Assembly (NCBI RefSeq): GCF_001266615.1
Contig: NZ_LGHZ01000018.1
Location: 116,094 to 180,093 of the forward strand
Length of the DNA stretch: 64,000 nucleotides
Direction: 5' to 3'
DNA from: Kluyvera genomosp. 1
GTDB lineage: Bacteria; Pseudomonadota; Gammaproteobacteria; Enterobacterales; Enterobacteriaceae
The notes below the pieces were generated by a model, which was not told the origin of the DNA, made no database searches, and was given only the letters and a program-made list of their open reading frames with translations. Of this stretch, positions 1 through 8,719 are shown piece after piece. Numbering within the stretch: position 1 is the first letter of the stretch; each line of letters opens with the position of its first letter. The translations under genes and the position numbers were made by a program.

Positions 1-297
1 CATGCGCCAAAAACCGAGGACTTCAGGCATTTTCGTCACTTCGCTGACAAAGAGACTGTACCATTCGCTGCTGTGGTGCTGGGTCTTAATCAGCACGAAA
101 GCCGTCAGCCCAAGCCCCAGCTTTTCCGCATCAAGCAGCGCGACGCGCCCAATCAAAACGCCATCGTCTTCGAGACGTTTGAGCCGTTTCCAGCACGGTG
201 TGGTGGTCAGATTAACGGCATCGGCGAGCGCCTGCAAAGAGAGCGTGCAGTCATTCTGCAGAAGCGAGAGCAGCTTTCGGTCAATTTTATCTAGCAT
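1..297 (-). CDS. decR: Lrp/AsnC-family regulator DecR (YbaO), 3' part cut by the window edge
   Basis: The first 99 residues are visible, starting [20 protein letters not shown]. This is an AsnC-type winged helix-turn-helix (about residues 3-60) followed by the start of the RAM/AsnC effector domain (about 65 onward). The protein resembles E. coli DecR, a cysteine-responsive activator of cysteine detoxification genes. It is divergent from a cysteine desulfhydrase-like gene, which is the expected target by analogy with the Salmonella ybaO/cdsH pair. The C-terminal part lies beyond base 1. The start is the only ATG compatible with the Lrp N-terminus. The identification is confident; regulation of the neighbour is inferred. 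Confidence 0.9.
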   Translation of the reverse strand, partial: MLDKIDRKLLSLLQNDCTLSLQALADAVNLTTTPCWKRLKRLEDDGVLIGRVALLDAEKLGLGLTAFVLIKTQHHSSEWYSLFVSEVTKMPEVLGFWRM

Positions 298-307
298 ATG
301 GGCCACC

Positions 308-326
308 GGGAGAAAATATTTCTCCC
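308..326. promoter_or_regulatory. 19-bp palindrome between decR and cdsH, candidate DecR operator
   Basis: GGGAGAAA and TTTCTCCC form perfect 8-bp arms around a central ATA. The site lies 11 bases before the decR start codon and about 90 bases before cdsH. Lrp-family regulators bind dyad-symmetric AT-centred sites of this kind, so it could serve autoregulation and cdsH control. Binding is inferred from position and symmetry only. Confidence 0.5.
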
Positions 327-412
327 TTCATTCTATTTTAAAGGCCAGATGGCAACAATTTTTTCTGTGCTTTTCGCTATGCTGGGCACAAAATGACAAA
401 CGGATAAACACG

Positions 413-1462
413 ATGAATAGCACCTGGGTCAAAAACGCCATTAGCGAAATTAACGCCGATTATCAACGCAGCGCCGATACGCATTTGATTCGTCTGGCGC
501 TACCTGCTTTTCCCGGCATTCAGCTGTATCTCAAAGATGAAAGCACCCATCCGACCGGCAGCCTGAAGCACCGTCTGGCGCGCTCGCTGTTCTTGTACGG
601 TCTGTGCAACGGCTGGATAAAAGAAGGCACCACCATTATTGAATCATCATCCGGTTCAACGGCGGTATCAGAAGCCTATTTCGCCCGCCTGCTTGGGCTG
701 CCATTCATCGCCGTTATGCCTTCCTGCACCGCAAAACGAAAAATCGAACAGATTGAGTTTTACGGCGGCCGCTGCCATTTCGTGGAGAGCGCCTGTGAAA
801 TTTATGCTGCGTCGGAAAAACTGGCCCGTGAGCTGAACGGCCACTATATGGACCAGTTCACCTATGCCGAGCGCGCCACCGACTGGCGCGGTAACAACAA
901 CATCGCCGACAGTATTTTCCGCCAAATGTCTCACGAACCCAATCCGGTTCCGGCCTGGATAGTGATGAGTGCGGGTACTGGCGGCACCTCCGCCACCATT
1001 GGTCGCTATATTCGTTGCCAGGGCTATGAAACGCAGCTGATGGTAGTCGATCCTGAAAACTCGGTGTTTATGGATTACTGGCAGCAGCGCGACGCCAGCC
1101 TTCGCGGCACCGTAGGTAGCAAAATTGAAGGAATCGGTCGCCCTCGCGTCGAACCGTCGTTCATTCCGGATGTGGTGGATAGCATGATGCGCGTACCGGA
1201 TGCCGCGAGCGTCGCCACCGCCCAGTGGCTGGAGACCCAGTTGGGTCGTAAGGTCGGTGCGTCCACCGGGACCAATATGTGGGGCGCACTGCAGCTCGCC
1301 GCGCAAATGCGCGCCGAGGGCAAAACGGGGGCGATTGTGACGCTGCTGTGCGACAGCGGCGAGCGCTATCTCGATACCTATTACAATCCACAGTGGGTGG
1401 CCGCGAACATTGGCGACGTAATGCCATGGCAGCATCAGATTCAGCAGCTCATCGGGCAATAA
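413..1462 (+). CDS. cdsH: PLP-dependent cysteine desulfhydrase (CdsH-like, cysteine synthase fold)
   Basis: This 349-residue protein has the beta-family PLP fold. The probable Schiff-base lysine is K52 in TGSLKHR, the substrate/PLP asparagine-loop region is ESSSGST at 77-83, and the PLP phosphate-binding loop is GTGGT at 188-192. It resembles Salmonella CdsH (STM0458), which degrades cysteine to pyruvate, ammonia and sulfide and is likewise divergent from a DecR/YbaO regulator. E. coli K-12 lacks a gene at this place. The ATG at 413 was chosen because similarity begins there; the open frame runs further upstream without family resemblance. A cysteine-synthase or cystathionine-type side activity cannot be excluded from sequence. 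Confidence 0.8.
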   Translation: MNSTWVKNAISEINADYQRSADTHLIRLALPAFPGIQLYLKDESTHPTGSLKHRLARSLFLYGLCNGWIKEGTTIIESSSGSTAVSEAYFARLLGLPFIAVMPSCTAKRKIEQIEFYGGRCHFVESACEIYAASEKLARELNGHYMDQFTYAERATDWRGNNNIADSIFRQMSHEPNPVPAWIVMSAGTGGTSATIGRYIRCQGYETQLMVVDPENSVFMDYWQQRDASLRGTVGSKIEGIGRPRVEPSFIPDVVDSMMRVPDAASVATAQWLETQLGRKVGASTGTNMWGALQLAAQMRAEGKTGAIVTLLCDSGERYLDTYYNPQWVAANIGDVMPWQHQIQQLIGQ

Positions 1463-1491
1463 AAAAAGCCAGGCATCATTTGAGCCTGGCT
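1461..1491 (-). terminator. Rho-independent terminator of cof (possibly shared with cdsH)
   Basis: An 8-bp stem (1467-1474 with 1484-1491, AGCCAGGC/GCCTGGCT) is followed on the minus strand by a run of seven T. The tract on the plus side is weak, so it serves mainly cof. Confidence 0.75.
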
Positions 1492-1506
1492 TGCTGGAAA
1501 TTTTCT

Positions 1507-2325
1507 CTATTCGGGGGAATAAGGAAGATTCGGTGTATCCAGCCAATGCATTAAATAGTGGGAAACCGCCTGACTGGTGCAGTTTCCGATAACCGGCAGA
1601 TGGGGCAATGCGGCTTTCAGTTGCCCCATCGCGTTGCCCATAATGACTCCACGCCCCACCAGCCCCAGCATTTCACGGTCGTTCATCGCGTCACCAAAGG
1701 CCATGCATTCATCCATTCCAACGCCGATATGGTTACCCAGCACCGACAGCGCAGCGCCTTTATTGCTATCCGGGGGCAGCACTTCCAAACAATCAACCGC
1801 CGAGAAACAGATGTTGGCGCGCTTATCCAATGCCTCCACCAGTTGAATTCGCAGGCGGCAGAGATCGTCGTGATCGCCGCAGAAACAGATTTTAGTTACC
1901 TGATGCGCCGGGATCCGTCGCAGATCGCGCAGCTGGTAGCGAAAACCGCTGTAGACATGCGCCTGCAGCATTTCGGGAATTTCACGCCCGGTAAACCAGC
2001 CGTTATCGTTAAAGACATGAACACTGGCCTGGGTATCCCAGTGACTATGCAGCACCTGTTCGGCAACATCCGGGGAGAGATCGCTGCGATGCATCACTTC
2101 GCCCTGCTGCGAATGTAGACGCGTGCCGTTGCCGGTAATGAGATAGGCGTTCAGCGACAGCGATTCAATCAGCGGACGCATTTCCAGGACGTGGCGCCCG
2201 GTGGCAAAAGTCAGCGTAATATCGCGTTCGCGCAGCCGTTTAAGCGCCGCAATGGTTCTCTCACCCAAACGATGGTTAGGCATCAGAAGGGTGCCATCCA
2301 TATCAAACGCTGCCAGTCTTGCCAT
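1507..2325 (-). CDS. cof: HAD-superfamily HMP-PP phosphatase Cof
   Basis: This 272-residue Cof-type (class IIB) HAD phosphatase carries the nucleophile motif DMDGTLL at residues 8-14, the later motif TFATGRH, and the C-terminal acidic motif [11 protein letters not shown]. coli Cof hydrolyses 4-amino-5-hydroxymethyl-2-methylpyrimidine pyrophosphate and several sugar and nucleotide phosphates. The gene has full family length, is transcribed away from the divergent ybaE, and ends at its own terminator. Nothing is unusual. Confidence 0.93.
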   Translation of the reverse strand: MARLAAFDMDGTLLMPNHRLGERTIAALKRLRERDITLTFATGRHVLEMRPLIESLSLNAYLITGNGTRLHSQQGEVMHRSDLSPDVAEQVLHSHWDTQASVHVFNDNGWFTGREIPEMLQAHVYSGFRYQLRDLRRIPAHQVTKICFCGDHDDLCRLRIQLVEALDKRANICFSAVDCLEVLPPDSNKGAALSVLGNHIGVGMDECMAFGDAMNDREMLGLVGRGVIMGNAMGQLKAALPHLPVIGNCTSQAVSHYLMHWLDTPNLPYSPE

Positions 2326-2424
2326 TATTTATCCCACCTGTGATCGCTCTCTCTTGCCACCCAGTATCCGCTGGGATATACGGAAGTAATACTGAATACT
2401 TCACATTTATTGTTCCGGGTTTCT

Positions 2425-4125
2425 ATGCGTCTGTTAAATCGTTTAAACCAGTTTCAGCGTCTGTGGCAGCCTTCGCAGGGTGAAACGCAGCGGGTCACCA
2501 TCGCCGAGTTGGCTGCCCTCTGTTTTTGCAGCGAGCGGCATATCCGTACGCTGTTACGTCAGGCGCAGGACGCGCGGTGGCTTAGCTGGCAGGCGCAGTC
2601 CGGGCGAGGCAAACGAGGGACCCTGACGTTTCACACCACGCCGGAGACGCTGCGCAACGAGATGATGGAAACGGCGCTAGAACGCGGACAGCAGCATAAC
2701 GCGCTGGAGCTGGCACAAATTGCACCGGTGGAGCTGCGGGCACTGCTACATCCATTTCTCGGGGGTCAGTGGCAAAACAACACGCCGACGCTGCGAATCC
2801 CCTACTACCGCCGCCTTGAGCCGCTGCAGCCTGGTTTTCTCGCCGGGCGCGCCGAGCAGCATCTGGCCGGGCAAATATACTCTGGGTTGACCCGTTTTAA
2901 TCATGATGCCTCGCAGCCGCGCGGCGACCTGGCGCACCATTGGTCAGTCTCGCCAGACGGCCTATGCTGGCAATTTTACATTCGTTCCACGCTGCACTGG
3001 CACAACGGTGATGCGGTAGAGACCGATCAACTGCGTCGCCGGCTGCTCATGCTGCTGATGCTCCCTGAACTGGCAAGGTTATTCTCCAGCGTCAAGGACA
3101 TTAGCCAGACGCATCCACAGTGCCTGACCTTTACTCTGCACCGGCCGGACTATTGGCTCGCACACCGGTTAGCGAGCTATTGTAGCGTGCTGGCACATCC
3201 GGATGAGCCAGAACAAGGTACCGGCCCGTTCATGTACAAAATCTTCGAACCGGAACTGGTACGCATTGAAAGTCATCATCGTTACCATCTTGGCCACCCG
3301 CTGCTGCAGGCGATTGAATACTGGATCACGCCACAACTATTTGAACAAGGTTTAGGCACCAGCTGCCAGCATCCAGTGCAAATCGCGATTGGAAAACCAG
3401 AAGAACTGGGGGAACTGCGGCTGGTGAGCCACAGTATCAGCCTGGGCTTTTGCTATTTGGCGCTGCGCCAGAGCCCACGGCTCAGCATGGCGCAGGCGCA
3501 GCGGGTAATGACGCTTATTCATCGTTCCGGGCTACTGCAAAGCCTTCCGCTGGGTGAAAATCTAATTACGCCCAGCGAGGAGATGCTGCCGGGCTGGGCG
3601 ATTCCACTCGCCCAGGATGACCCTGACGTTGCGCTGCCGCCCCAGCTTACGCTTATCTATCATCTCCCCGTCGAACTGCACACCATGGCCGAGCAGTTAA
3701 AAAACGCGCTGGCCCAGCTTGGCTGCGAACTGACAGTCATTTTCTACGATGCTAAAAGCTGGAACGGCTGCACGGACTTGCCGCAGGCGGACCTGTTTAT
3801 GGGTGACCGTTTAATTGGTGAAATGCCCGAGTACGCGCTGGAGCAGTGGTTACGCTGCGATGCCCTGTGGCCTGCGCTGTTTACCGATGAACAGGCGCAA
3901 CGCGTCCAACACTCTCTGGATGAAGCCCAAGCGCAGCCAGACGATTCGCTGCGCATTGCTGCGCTCAAACGTATTTTTACCCGTCTGATGAATGACGCCA
4001 TTCTGACGCCGCTGTTTAACTATCAATATCAGGTCAGCGCGCCGCCAGGCGTTAACGGTATTCGCCTGAACGCCCGAGGCTGGTTCGATTTCTCCGAAGC
4101 CTGGTTGCCGCCGGGTACGCGGTGA
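2425..4125 (+). CDS. ybaE: SgrR-family transcriptional regulator YbaE (HTH plus solute-binding domain)
   Basis: This 566-residue protein starts at MRLLNRLNQF. An N-terminal SgrR-type winged HTH (about 1-110) includes the recognition-helix region CSERHIRTLLRQAQ. It is followed by a long domain related to ABC oligopeptide/nickel solute-binding proteins (SBP_bac_5, about 160-540) with the phrase GLTRFNHD and a C-terminal PLFNYQYQ. No signal peptide is present, as expected for a cytoplasmic regulator that uses a binding-protein domain as sensor. Length matches E. coli YbaE (566). The ATG at 2425 is preferred over the TTG at 2410, which only adds five residues. The ligand is unknown. Confidence 0.88.
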   Translation: MRLLNRLNQFQRLWQPSQGETQRVTIAELAALCFCSERHIRTLLRQAQDARWLSWQAQSGRGKRGTLTFHTTPETLRNEMMETALERGQQHNALELAQIAPVELRALLHPFLGGQWQNNTPTLRIPYYRRLEPLQPGFLAGRAEQHLAGQIYSGLTRFNHDASQPRGDLAHHWSVSPDGLCWQFYIRSTLHWHNGDAVETDQLRRRLLMLLMLPELARLFSSVKDISQTHPQCLTFTLHRPDYWLAHRLASYCSVLAHPDEPEQGTGPFMYKIFEPELVRIESHHRYHLGHPLLQAIEYWITPQLFEQGLGTSCQHPVQIAIGKPEELGELRLVSHSISLGFCYLALRQSPRLSMAQAQRVMTLIHRSGLLQSLPLGENLITPSEEMLPGWAIPLAQDDPDVALPPQLTLIYHLPVELHTMAEQLKNALAQLGCELTVIFYDAKSWNGCTDLPQADLFMGDRLIGEMPEYALEQWLRCDALWPALFTDEQAQRVQHSLDEAQAQPDDSLRIAALKRIFTRLMNDAILTPLFNYQYQVSAPPGVNGIRLNARGWFDFSEAWLPPGTR

Positions 4126-4192
4126 AGAAGCTGGTCGCCGCGACGCACAGGCGTTACCATAGCGGCTTTGAGAACCACAGACAGGAAATGCC

Positions 4193-4888
4193 ATGAAACG
4201 TGCCGTTGTCGTCTTTAGCGGTGGACAAGATTCCACTACATGCCTGGTGCAGGCCCTGCATCAATATGATGAAGTTCACTGCGTCACGTTTGATTATGGC
4301 CAGCGCCATCGCGCCGAGATTGACGTAGCCCGCGAACTGGCGCTTACCCTCGGCGCACGTGCGCATAAAGTTCTGGATGTCACTTTATTAAACGAACTGG
4401 CGGTTAGCAGCCTGACTCGCGACAGCATTCCGGTTCCCGATTACGAGCCCGATGCCAACGGTATCCCTAATACCTTCGTGCCAGGACGCAATATTCTGTT
4501 CCTGACGCTGGCGGCCATTTATGCCTACCAGGTGAAGGCCGAAGCGGTTATTACCGGCGTATGTGAAACCGACTTTTCCGGATACCCGGACTGCCGCGAT
4601 GAGTTCGTCAAAGCGCTTAATCATGCAGTAAGCCTAGGAATGGCAAAAGATATTCGTTTTGAAACGCCGCTGATGTGGCTGGATAAAGCGCAGACCTGGG
4701 CGCTGGCGGACTACTGGGATAAACTGGACCTGGTACGTACCGAAACGCTGACCTGCTATAACGGTGTTAAAGGCGACGGGTGTGGGCACTGTGCAGCCTG
4801 TAGCCTGCGCGCCAATGGCCTTAACCATTATCTGGCGGATAAACCCGGCGTGATGGCAGCCATGAAGCAGAAAACCGGACTCAAATAA
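4193..4888 (+). CDS. queC: 7-cyano-7-deazaguanine (preQ0) synthase QueC
   Basis: QueC converts 7-carboxy-7-deazaguanine, ammonia and ATP to preQ0 in queuosine biosynthesis. The 231-residue protein shows the PP-loop ATP motif SGGQDSTT at residues 9-16 and, near the C-terminus, the zinc-binding cluster CxxxxxxxxCxxCxxC ending in GCGHCAACS. Length equals the E. coli protein. queA and tgt, the last steps of the same tRNA modification pathway, lie about 47 kb downstream in this window. Confidence 0.95.
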   Translation: MKRAVVVFSGGQDSTTCLVQALHQYDEVHCVTFDYGQRHRAEIDVARELALTLGARAHKVLDVTLLNELAVSSLTRDSIPVPDYEPDANGIPNTFVPGRNILFLTLAAIYAYQVKAEAVITGVCETDFSGYPDCRDEFVKALNHAVSLGMAKDIRFETPLMWLDKAQTWALADYWDKLDLVRTETLTCYNGVKGDGCGHCAACSLRANGLNHYLADKPGVMAAMKQKTGLK

Positions 4889-4952
4889 GCCTGAGGATGT
4901 TCCGGATGGCGTTAGCACCGAACCCGGAAGATATGCCGTAAAGTGGTTCAGC

Positions 4953-4984
4953 CAAAAGCCCGGGCGAACGTGGGAAGCCCGGGC
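4953..4984 (-). terminator. Terminator-like hairpin downstream of fadM
   Basis: Two copies of the self-complementary octamer GCCCGGGC (4958-4965 and 4977-4984) can pair across an 11-base loop, followed on the minus strand by TTTT. It lies directly after the fadM stop. The T tract is short, so termination strength is uncertain. Confidence 0.5.
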
Positions 4985-4991
4985 AGGCCAA

Positions 4992-5390
4992 TCACTCGAC
5001 CATCGCCTCAAGATGGTCACGCAACTCCCCTTCCAGCGCCAGCGCTTTCTGCGTCTTCAGGTCGATGCAGACAAAGGTGATCAGCGCATCCGCCACGACC
5101 TGCCCTTCGGGCTCCAGCGTCACCACCTGGCTTAGCACACCGCTTTTGCCATTCAGTTGCTGCACTTGACTGGTCACCGTCAGCAGATCGCCTAATACTG
5201 CAGGACGGCGATAGTTAATATTAATATTCACCACCACAAAGGCGATGTGGTTTGCGCTCATCCACTGGAAACCTGCACTGCTCTCCAGCCCCTCCCAGCG
5301 GGCTTCTTCGAGAAACTCAAGATAGCGAGCGTTGTTGACGTGTTGGTAAACGTCCATGTGGTAACCGCGAACTTTAATTTGTGTCTGCAT
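4992..5390 (-). CDS. fadM: Acyl-CoA thioesterase III FadM
   Basis: This is a 132-residue single hot-dog-fold thioesterase of the 4HBT/YbgC type. The motif region YHMDVYQHVNNARYLEFLEEAR near residues 9-30 contains the catalytic aspartate of this family. FadM hydrolyses long-chain acyl-CoAs, notably unusual intermediates of oleate degradation. Length equals that of E. coli FadM (YbaW). The gene stands alone between an ERIC-like repeat on its 5' side and a hairpin on its 3' side. Confidence 0.92.
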   Translation of the reverse strand: MQTQIKVRGYHMDVYQHVNNARYLEFLEEARWEGLESSAGFQWMSANHIAFVVVNININYRRPAVLGDLLTVTSQVQQLNGKSGVLSQVVTLEPEGQVVADALITFVCIDLKTQKALALEGELRDHLEAMVE

Positions 5391-5410
5391 AGCGCCATAG
5401 CCTTATTATT

Positions 5411-5537
5411 TTATACACGTTATCTTTCAAGCTGCCTTCGCGTTAGCTGCGTTCGTTCACCCGAATCACTAGCTTGAGTAGCTCATCGGAATTCACTCTC
5501 TTGCCGCCTTGATGCAACTTGAATGATTTTGTGTAGA
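5411..5537. repeat. ERIC-like (intergenic repeat unit) palindromic element
   Basis: This is an imperfect palindrome of about 127 bp between ybaV and fadM. Outer arms TATACAC / GTGTAGA and TTCAAGCTGC / GCAACTTGAA pair, and the centre is related to the two ERIC primer sequences (CGTTCACCCGAATCACTAGC and GAGTAGCTCATCGGAATTC). Length agrees with a full ERIC unit. The centre differs from the consensus at several bases, so it is an old or divergent copy. ERIC elements are non-coding and mobilised in an unknown way. Confidence 0.7.
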
Positions 5538-5553
5538 TATTTTAAATAGAGTC

Positions 5554-5580
5554 AGAGGTCACACCACTGGTATGACCTCT
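5554..5580 (-). terminator. Hairpin downstream of ybaV
   Basis: A perfect 8-bp stem AGAGGTCA / TGACCTCT with an 11-base loop lies 45 bases after the ybaV stop. No strong T run follows on either strand, so it may act as a weak terminator or RNA-stabilising hairpin. Confidence 0.4.
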
Positions 5581-5624
5581 TTAGTCTGGCAAATTTTCAG
5601 GCGAGTGCAAACACTCTGGATAAA

Positions 5625-6122
<498 letters not shown>

Positions 6123-6150
6123 TTACAATTAAATGCGAGGTGAGTTCAGA

Positions 6151-8025
6151 TTATTGCTGCTGGTCGATGATATCGCCGAGCTTAATCTTCGCTGATTTAC
6201 GCAGGTTGTTCATCATCGCTTCGAAAGCGATCTGGGCGTTGTTCTGGGTAATCCCCTGCACCATCGCTTTCTTCTGCGCTTCTGGCATTTCGCCTGCTTT
6301 CACTTCGTCCAGCGCCAACAGAACCACGTTGCCCTGCATATCGTTGCCGATACCGTAGCTTGGTTTGTCTTTCTGCGGCAGCGGCAGTGAGAATGCCGCC
6401 TGGCTCAGTGGATCCTGACCGGCACGGCTCAGCGTTTTGCTGGCACTAAAGCTCAAACCAGCGGCTTTCAGCGCTTCATCACCTTTACCGTCTTTCAACG
6501 CAACCAGCAGTTTGTCCGCATCCAGTTTAGCCTGCTGCTCTGCTTTGTTGTGTTTAACGATATCAGTCACCTGGGCTTTCACTTCGGCCAGTGGTTTCAC
6601 CGCTTCCGCTTTGTGTTCGCTCACGCGCAGCACGAAGGCACGGTCGCCATCCACGGTAATGATGTCGGAGTTGCTGCCCGGCATACCATTTTCGCCAACC
6701 AGACCGCCATTGAAAATAGCGTCGGATACGGGTTTGAAGTTCAGTTCAGCAGGCAGGCTGCTGTGATCGAACCAACCGGTTTCAACGGCTTTCACGCCTG
6801 CTGCTTGCTCAGCGCCCGCCAGCGAGTCGTTATCATTGCTTGCCGCGTCGCTGACTTTCTGCTGCAGCGCGTAGTACGCGTCGAGAGATTTTTCCTGCTT
6901 CACTTTGTTCGCAATATCGTCGCGGACTTCTGCCAGCGGTTTCACTTTCGCGGCCTGAACATCATCCAGACGCGCAACCAGGAACCCCACGGAGGACTTA
7001 ATCACACCAGACAGTTGACCTTTATCTTTCAGGCCGGCATTTTTCAGTTCGTCAGGGGTCGTCGACTCTTCCAGCCAGCCCATATCACCGCCGTTACGGG
7101 CAGAGATAATGTCAGCGGATTTCTCTTTCGCCAGAGCCGCAAAGTCACCGCCTTTGTTCAGCTCATCAAGAACCGCTTTGGCATCGGCTTCAGTTTTAGT
7201 CTGGATAACGCTGTAGCGATTACGCTGCGGCTGGGTGAACTGGTCCTGATGCTGATCGTAGTAGGACTGAATTTCTTCGTCAGAGACGTTCTGCGCCATG
7301 GAGGCTGCATCCAGTTTGATATAGCTTACGCGGAATTGCTCAGGCGACACGAACTGACCTTTATTCTGCTCGTAGTAGCTGCTGATTTCTGCGTCGCTAA
7401 CCTGCTGTTTTGCCGCCAGCGCGTTAACATCAATGGTTGCTTCACGAACCAGACGCTGCTGGGAAACCAGTTCAGCCAACTGGTCGGTTTCGCCTGGCAG
7501 CATGAAGTCGGTACCGGCAACGGCGTTAATCAGCTGCTGTGTAGTCAGCTGGTTGCGCAGGGCTGCCGCGTACTGGTCAGCGGTCATGCCCATCTGATTC
7601 ACCAGTGCGTTGTAGCGGGTGTTATCAAATTTGCCGTCCACCTGGAATGCCGGGGTGGCGAAAATCGCTTTACGCACCTGCTCGTCGCTGATGCCAAGAC
7701 CAAGGTCTTTCGCATACTGATCAAGCAGCGCTTCGTCGATAAGACGGTTCAGCACCTGCTGACGCATGGTTTTGATATAGTTTTCATTAGCAGCCAGCTC
7801 AGAGAACTGATCGCCCAACTGCTGCTGCATGCGGTTACGCTCGCTAGCAACAGCATTCTCAAACTGGCCGCGGCCGATTTCCTGGCCATTCACTTTCGCG
7901 GCAAAATTATTGTTACCGCCGATCAGATAACCACTCACGCCGGTCAAAATGAACGACACGATTATGAGACCGAAAATGACTTTGATCACGACGCTATTGG
8001 CTGCCGTGCGTAAATTGTCCATCAT
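6151..8025 (-). CDS. ppiD: Periplasmic folding chaperone PpiD (parvulin-like)
   Basis: This 624-residue inner-membrane-anchored periplasmic chaperone associates with the SecYEG translocon and early secretory clients. The N-terminus MMDNLRTAANSVV is followed by one transmembrane helix (about 16-34, VIFGLIIVSFILTGVSGYL), an N-terminal SurA-like chaperone region, a parvulin domain near 265-355 (RNRYSVIQTKTEADAKAVLDEL, then ISARNGGDMGWLEES) and a C-terminal chaperone lobe. The open frame continues 38 codons further upstream, but the start at 8025 matches the E. coli protein of 623 residues. Parvulin domains in PpiD lack clear PPIase activity. Confidence 0.93.
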   Translation of the reverse strand: MMDNLRTAANSVVIKVIFGLIIVSFILTGVSGYLIGGNNNFAAKVNGQEIGRGQFENAVASERNRMQQQLGDQFSELAANENYIKTMRQQVLNRLIDEALLDQYAKDLGLGISDEQVRKAIFATPAFQVDGKFDNTRYNALVNQMGMTADQYAAALRNQLTTQQLINAVAGTDFMLPGETDQLAELVSQQRLVREATIDVNALAAKQQVSDAEISSYYEQNKGQFVSPEQFRVSYIKLDAASMAQNVSDEEIQSYYDQHQDQFTQPQRNRYSVIQTKTEADAKAVLDELNKGGDFAALAKEKSADIISARNGGDMGWLEESTTPDELKNAGLKDKGQLSGVIKSSVGFLVARLDDVQAAKVKPLAEVRDDIANKVKQEKSLDAYYALQQKVSDAASNDNDSLAGAEQAAGVKAVETGWFDHSSLPAELNFKPVSDAIFNGGLVGENGMPGSNSDIITVDGDRAFVLRVSEHKAEAVKPLAEVKAQVTDIVKHNKAEQQAKLDADKLLVALKDGKGDEALKAAGLSFSASKTLSRAGQDPLSQAAFSLPLPQKDKPSYGIGNDMQGNVVLLALDEVKAGEMPEAQKKAMVQGITQNNAQIAFEAMMNNLRKSAKIKLGDIIDQQQ

Positions 8026-8174
8026 GGTGTAACAACACTCCGCTGTAGGTGACAAATACCTCGTGCAGCATAGCACGTGATGACTGCTGCGCGTGAGGCC
8101 GTATTTTGACAAGAAACCGGGGCGGTTGTCAGCAAACACCGCATATAAACTGTTAAAACGTCACAATAAGGCAT

Positions 8175-8201
8175 AAAAAAAGGCACATCAGTCGATGCGC
8201 C
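8175..8201 (-). terminator. Rho-independent terminator of hupB
   Basis: The minus-strand stem GGCGCATC / GATGTGCC (one G-U type pair) is followed by seven T, about 37 bases after the hupB stop. Confidence 0.85.
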
Positions 8202-8237
8202 CTTGTACTTAACCACATTCCCGTAACGGGAAAGGGA

Positions 8238-8510
8238 TCAGTTTACCGCGTCTTTCAGTGCTTTACCTGCACGGAATGCCGGTACTTTAGCCGCAGCGAT
8301 AGTGATCTCTTTACCGGTCTGAGGGTTGCGGCCAGTACGGGCAGCACGCTCTTTGACAGCAAAGGTACCGAAACCTACCAGTGCAACGTCATCCCCAGCT
8401 TGCAGAGATTCAGTAACAGAAGCAATTAAAGCATCTAACGCACGTCCAGCTGCAGCTTTGGAGATATCCGCGCCAGCAGCAATTTTGTCAATCAGTTGAG
8501 ATTTGTTCAC
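8238..8510 (-). CDS. hupB: Nucleoid protein HU-beta
   Basis: This 90-residue histone-like protein starts [20 protein letters not shown] and has the HU signature [20 protein letters not shown] around residues 46-65 and the terminal [10 protein letters not shown] heterodimers bend and compact DNA. The gene lies between lon and ppiD as in E. coli, with its own terminator, and is separated from lon by a terminator hairpin. Confidence 0.97.
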   Translation of the reverse strand: MNKSQLIDKIAAGADISKAAAGRALDALIASVTESLQAGDDVALVGFGTFAVKERAARTGRNPQTGKEITIAAAKVPAFRAGKALKDAVN

Positions 8511-8650
8511 TGTTCTCTTCCTCTCTTTATTATTTATATCGCACCGGAATCCTTCGCGATGCGATCGCGGAGCAGTTATATCAGGACTACCATGCCCTTA
8601 CAACACCCGTTGTCGACGACACACCTGCCAGCCGTCTAAATTAGCGAGAC

Positions 8651-8688
8651 AAAAAAAGGCTGGCAAGTCAGTTTATGCTTGCCAGCCT
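8651..8688 (-). terminator. Rho-independent terminator of lon
   Basis: A perfect 11-bp stem (8657-8667 with 8678-8688) is flanked by a T run on the minus strand and a T-rich tract on the plus strand, so it can act in both directions. It sits about 30 bases after the lon stop. Confidence 0.85.
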
Positions 8689-8719
8689 TATTTTTATTAA
8701 CGCTCTTTGCGCGAGGTCA

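Noticed and set aside
668..1546. 292-codon minus-strand frame opposite cdsH
   Set aside because: Overlaps a real PLP enzyme gene and runs through the terminator hairpin; no start signal.
6550..8013. Long open frame of 487 codons on the plus strand opposite ppiD
   Set aside because: It is antisense to a well-conserved gene, has an implausible composition and no recognisable domain; long shadow frames are common opposite GC-rich genes.
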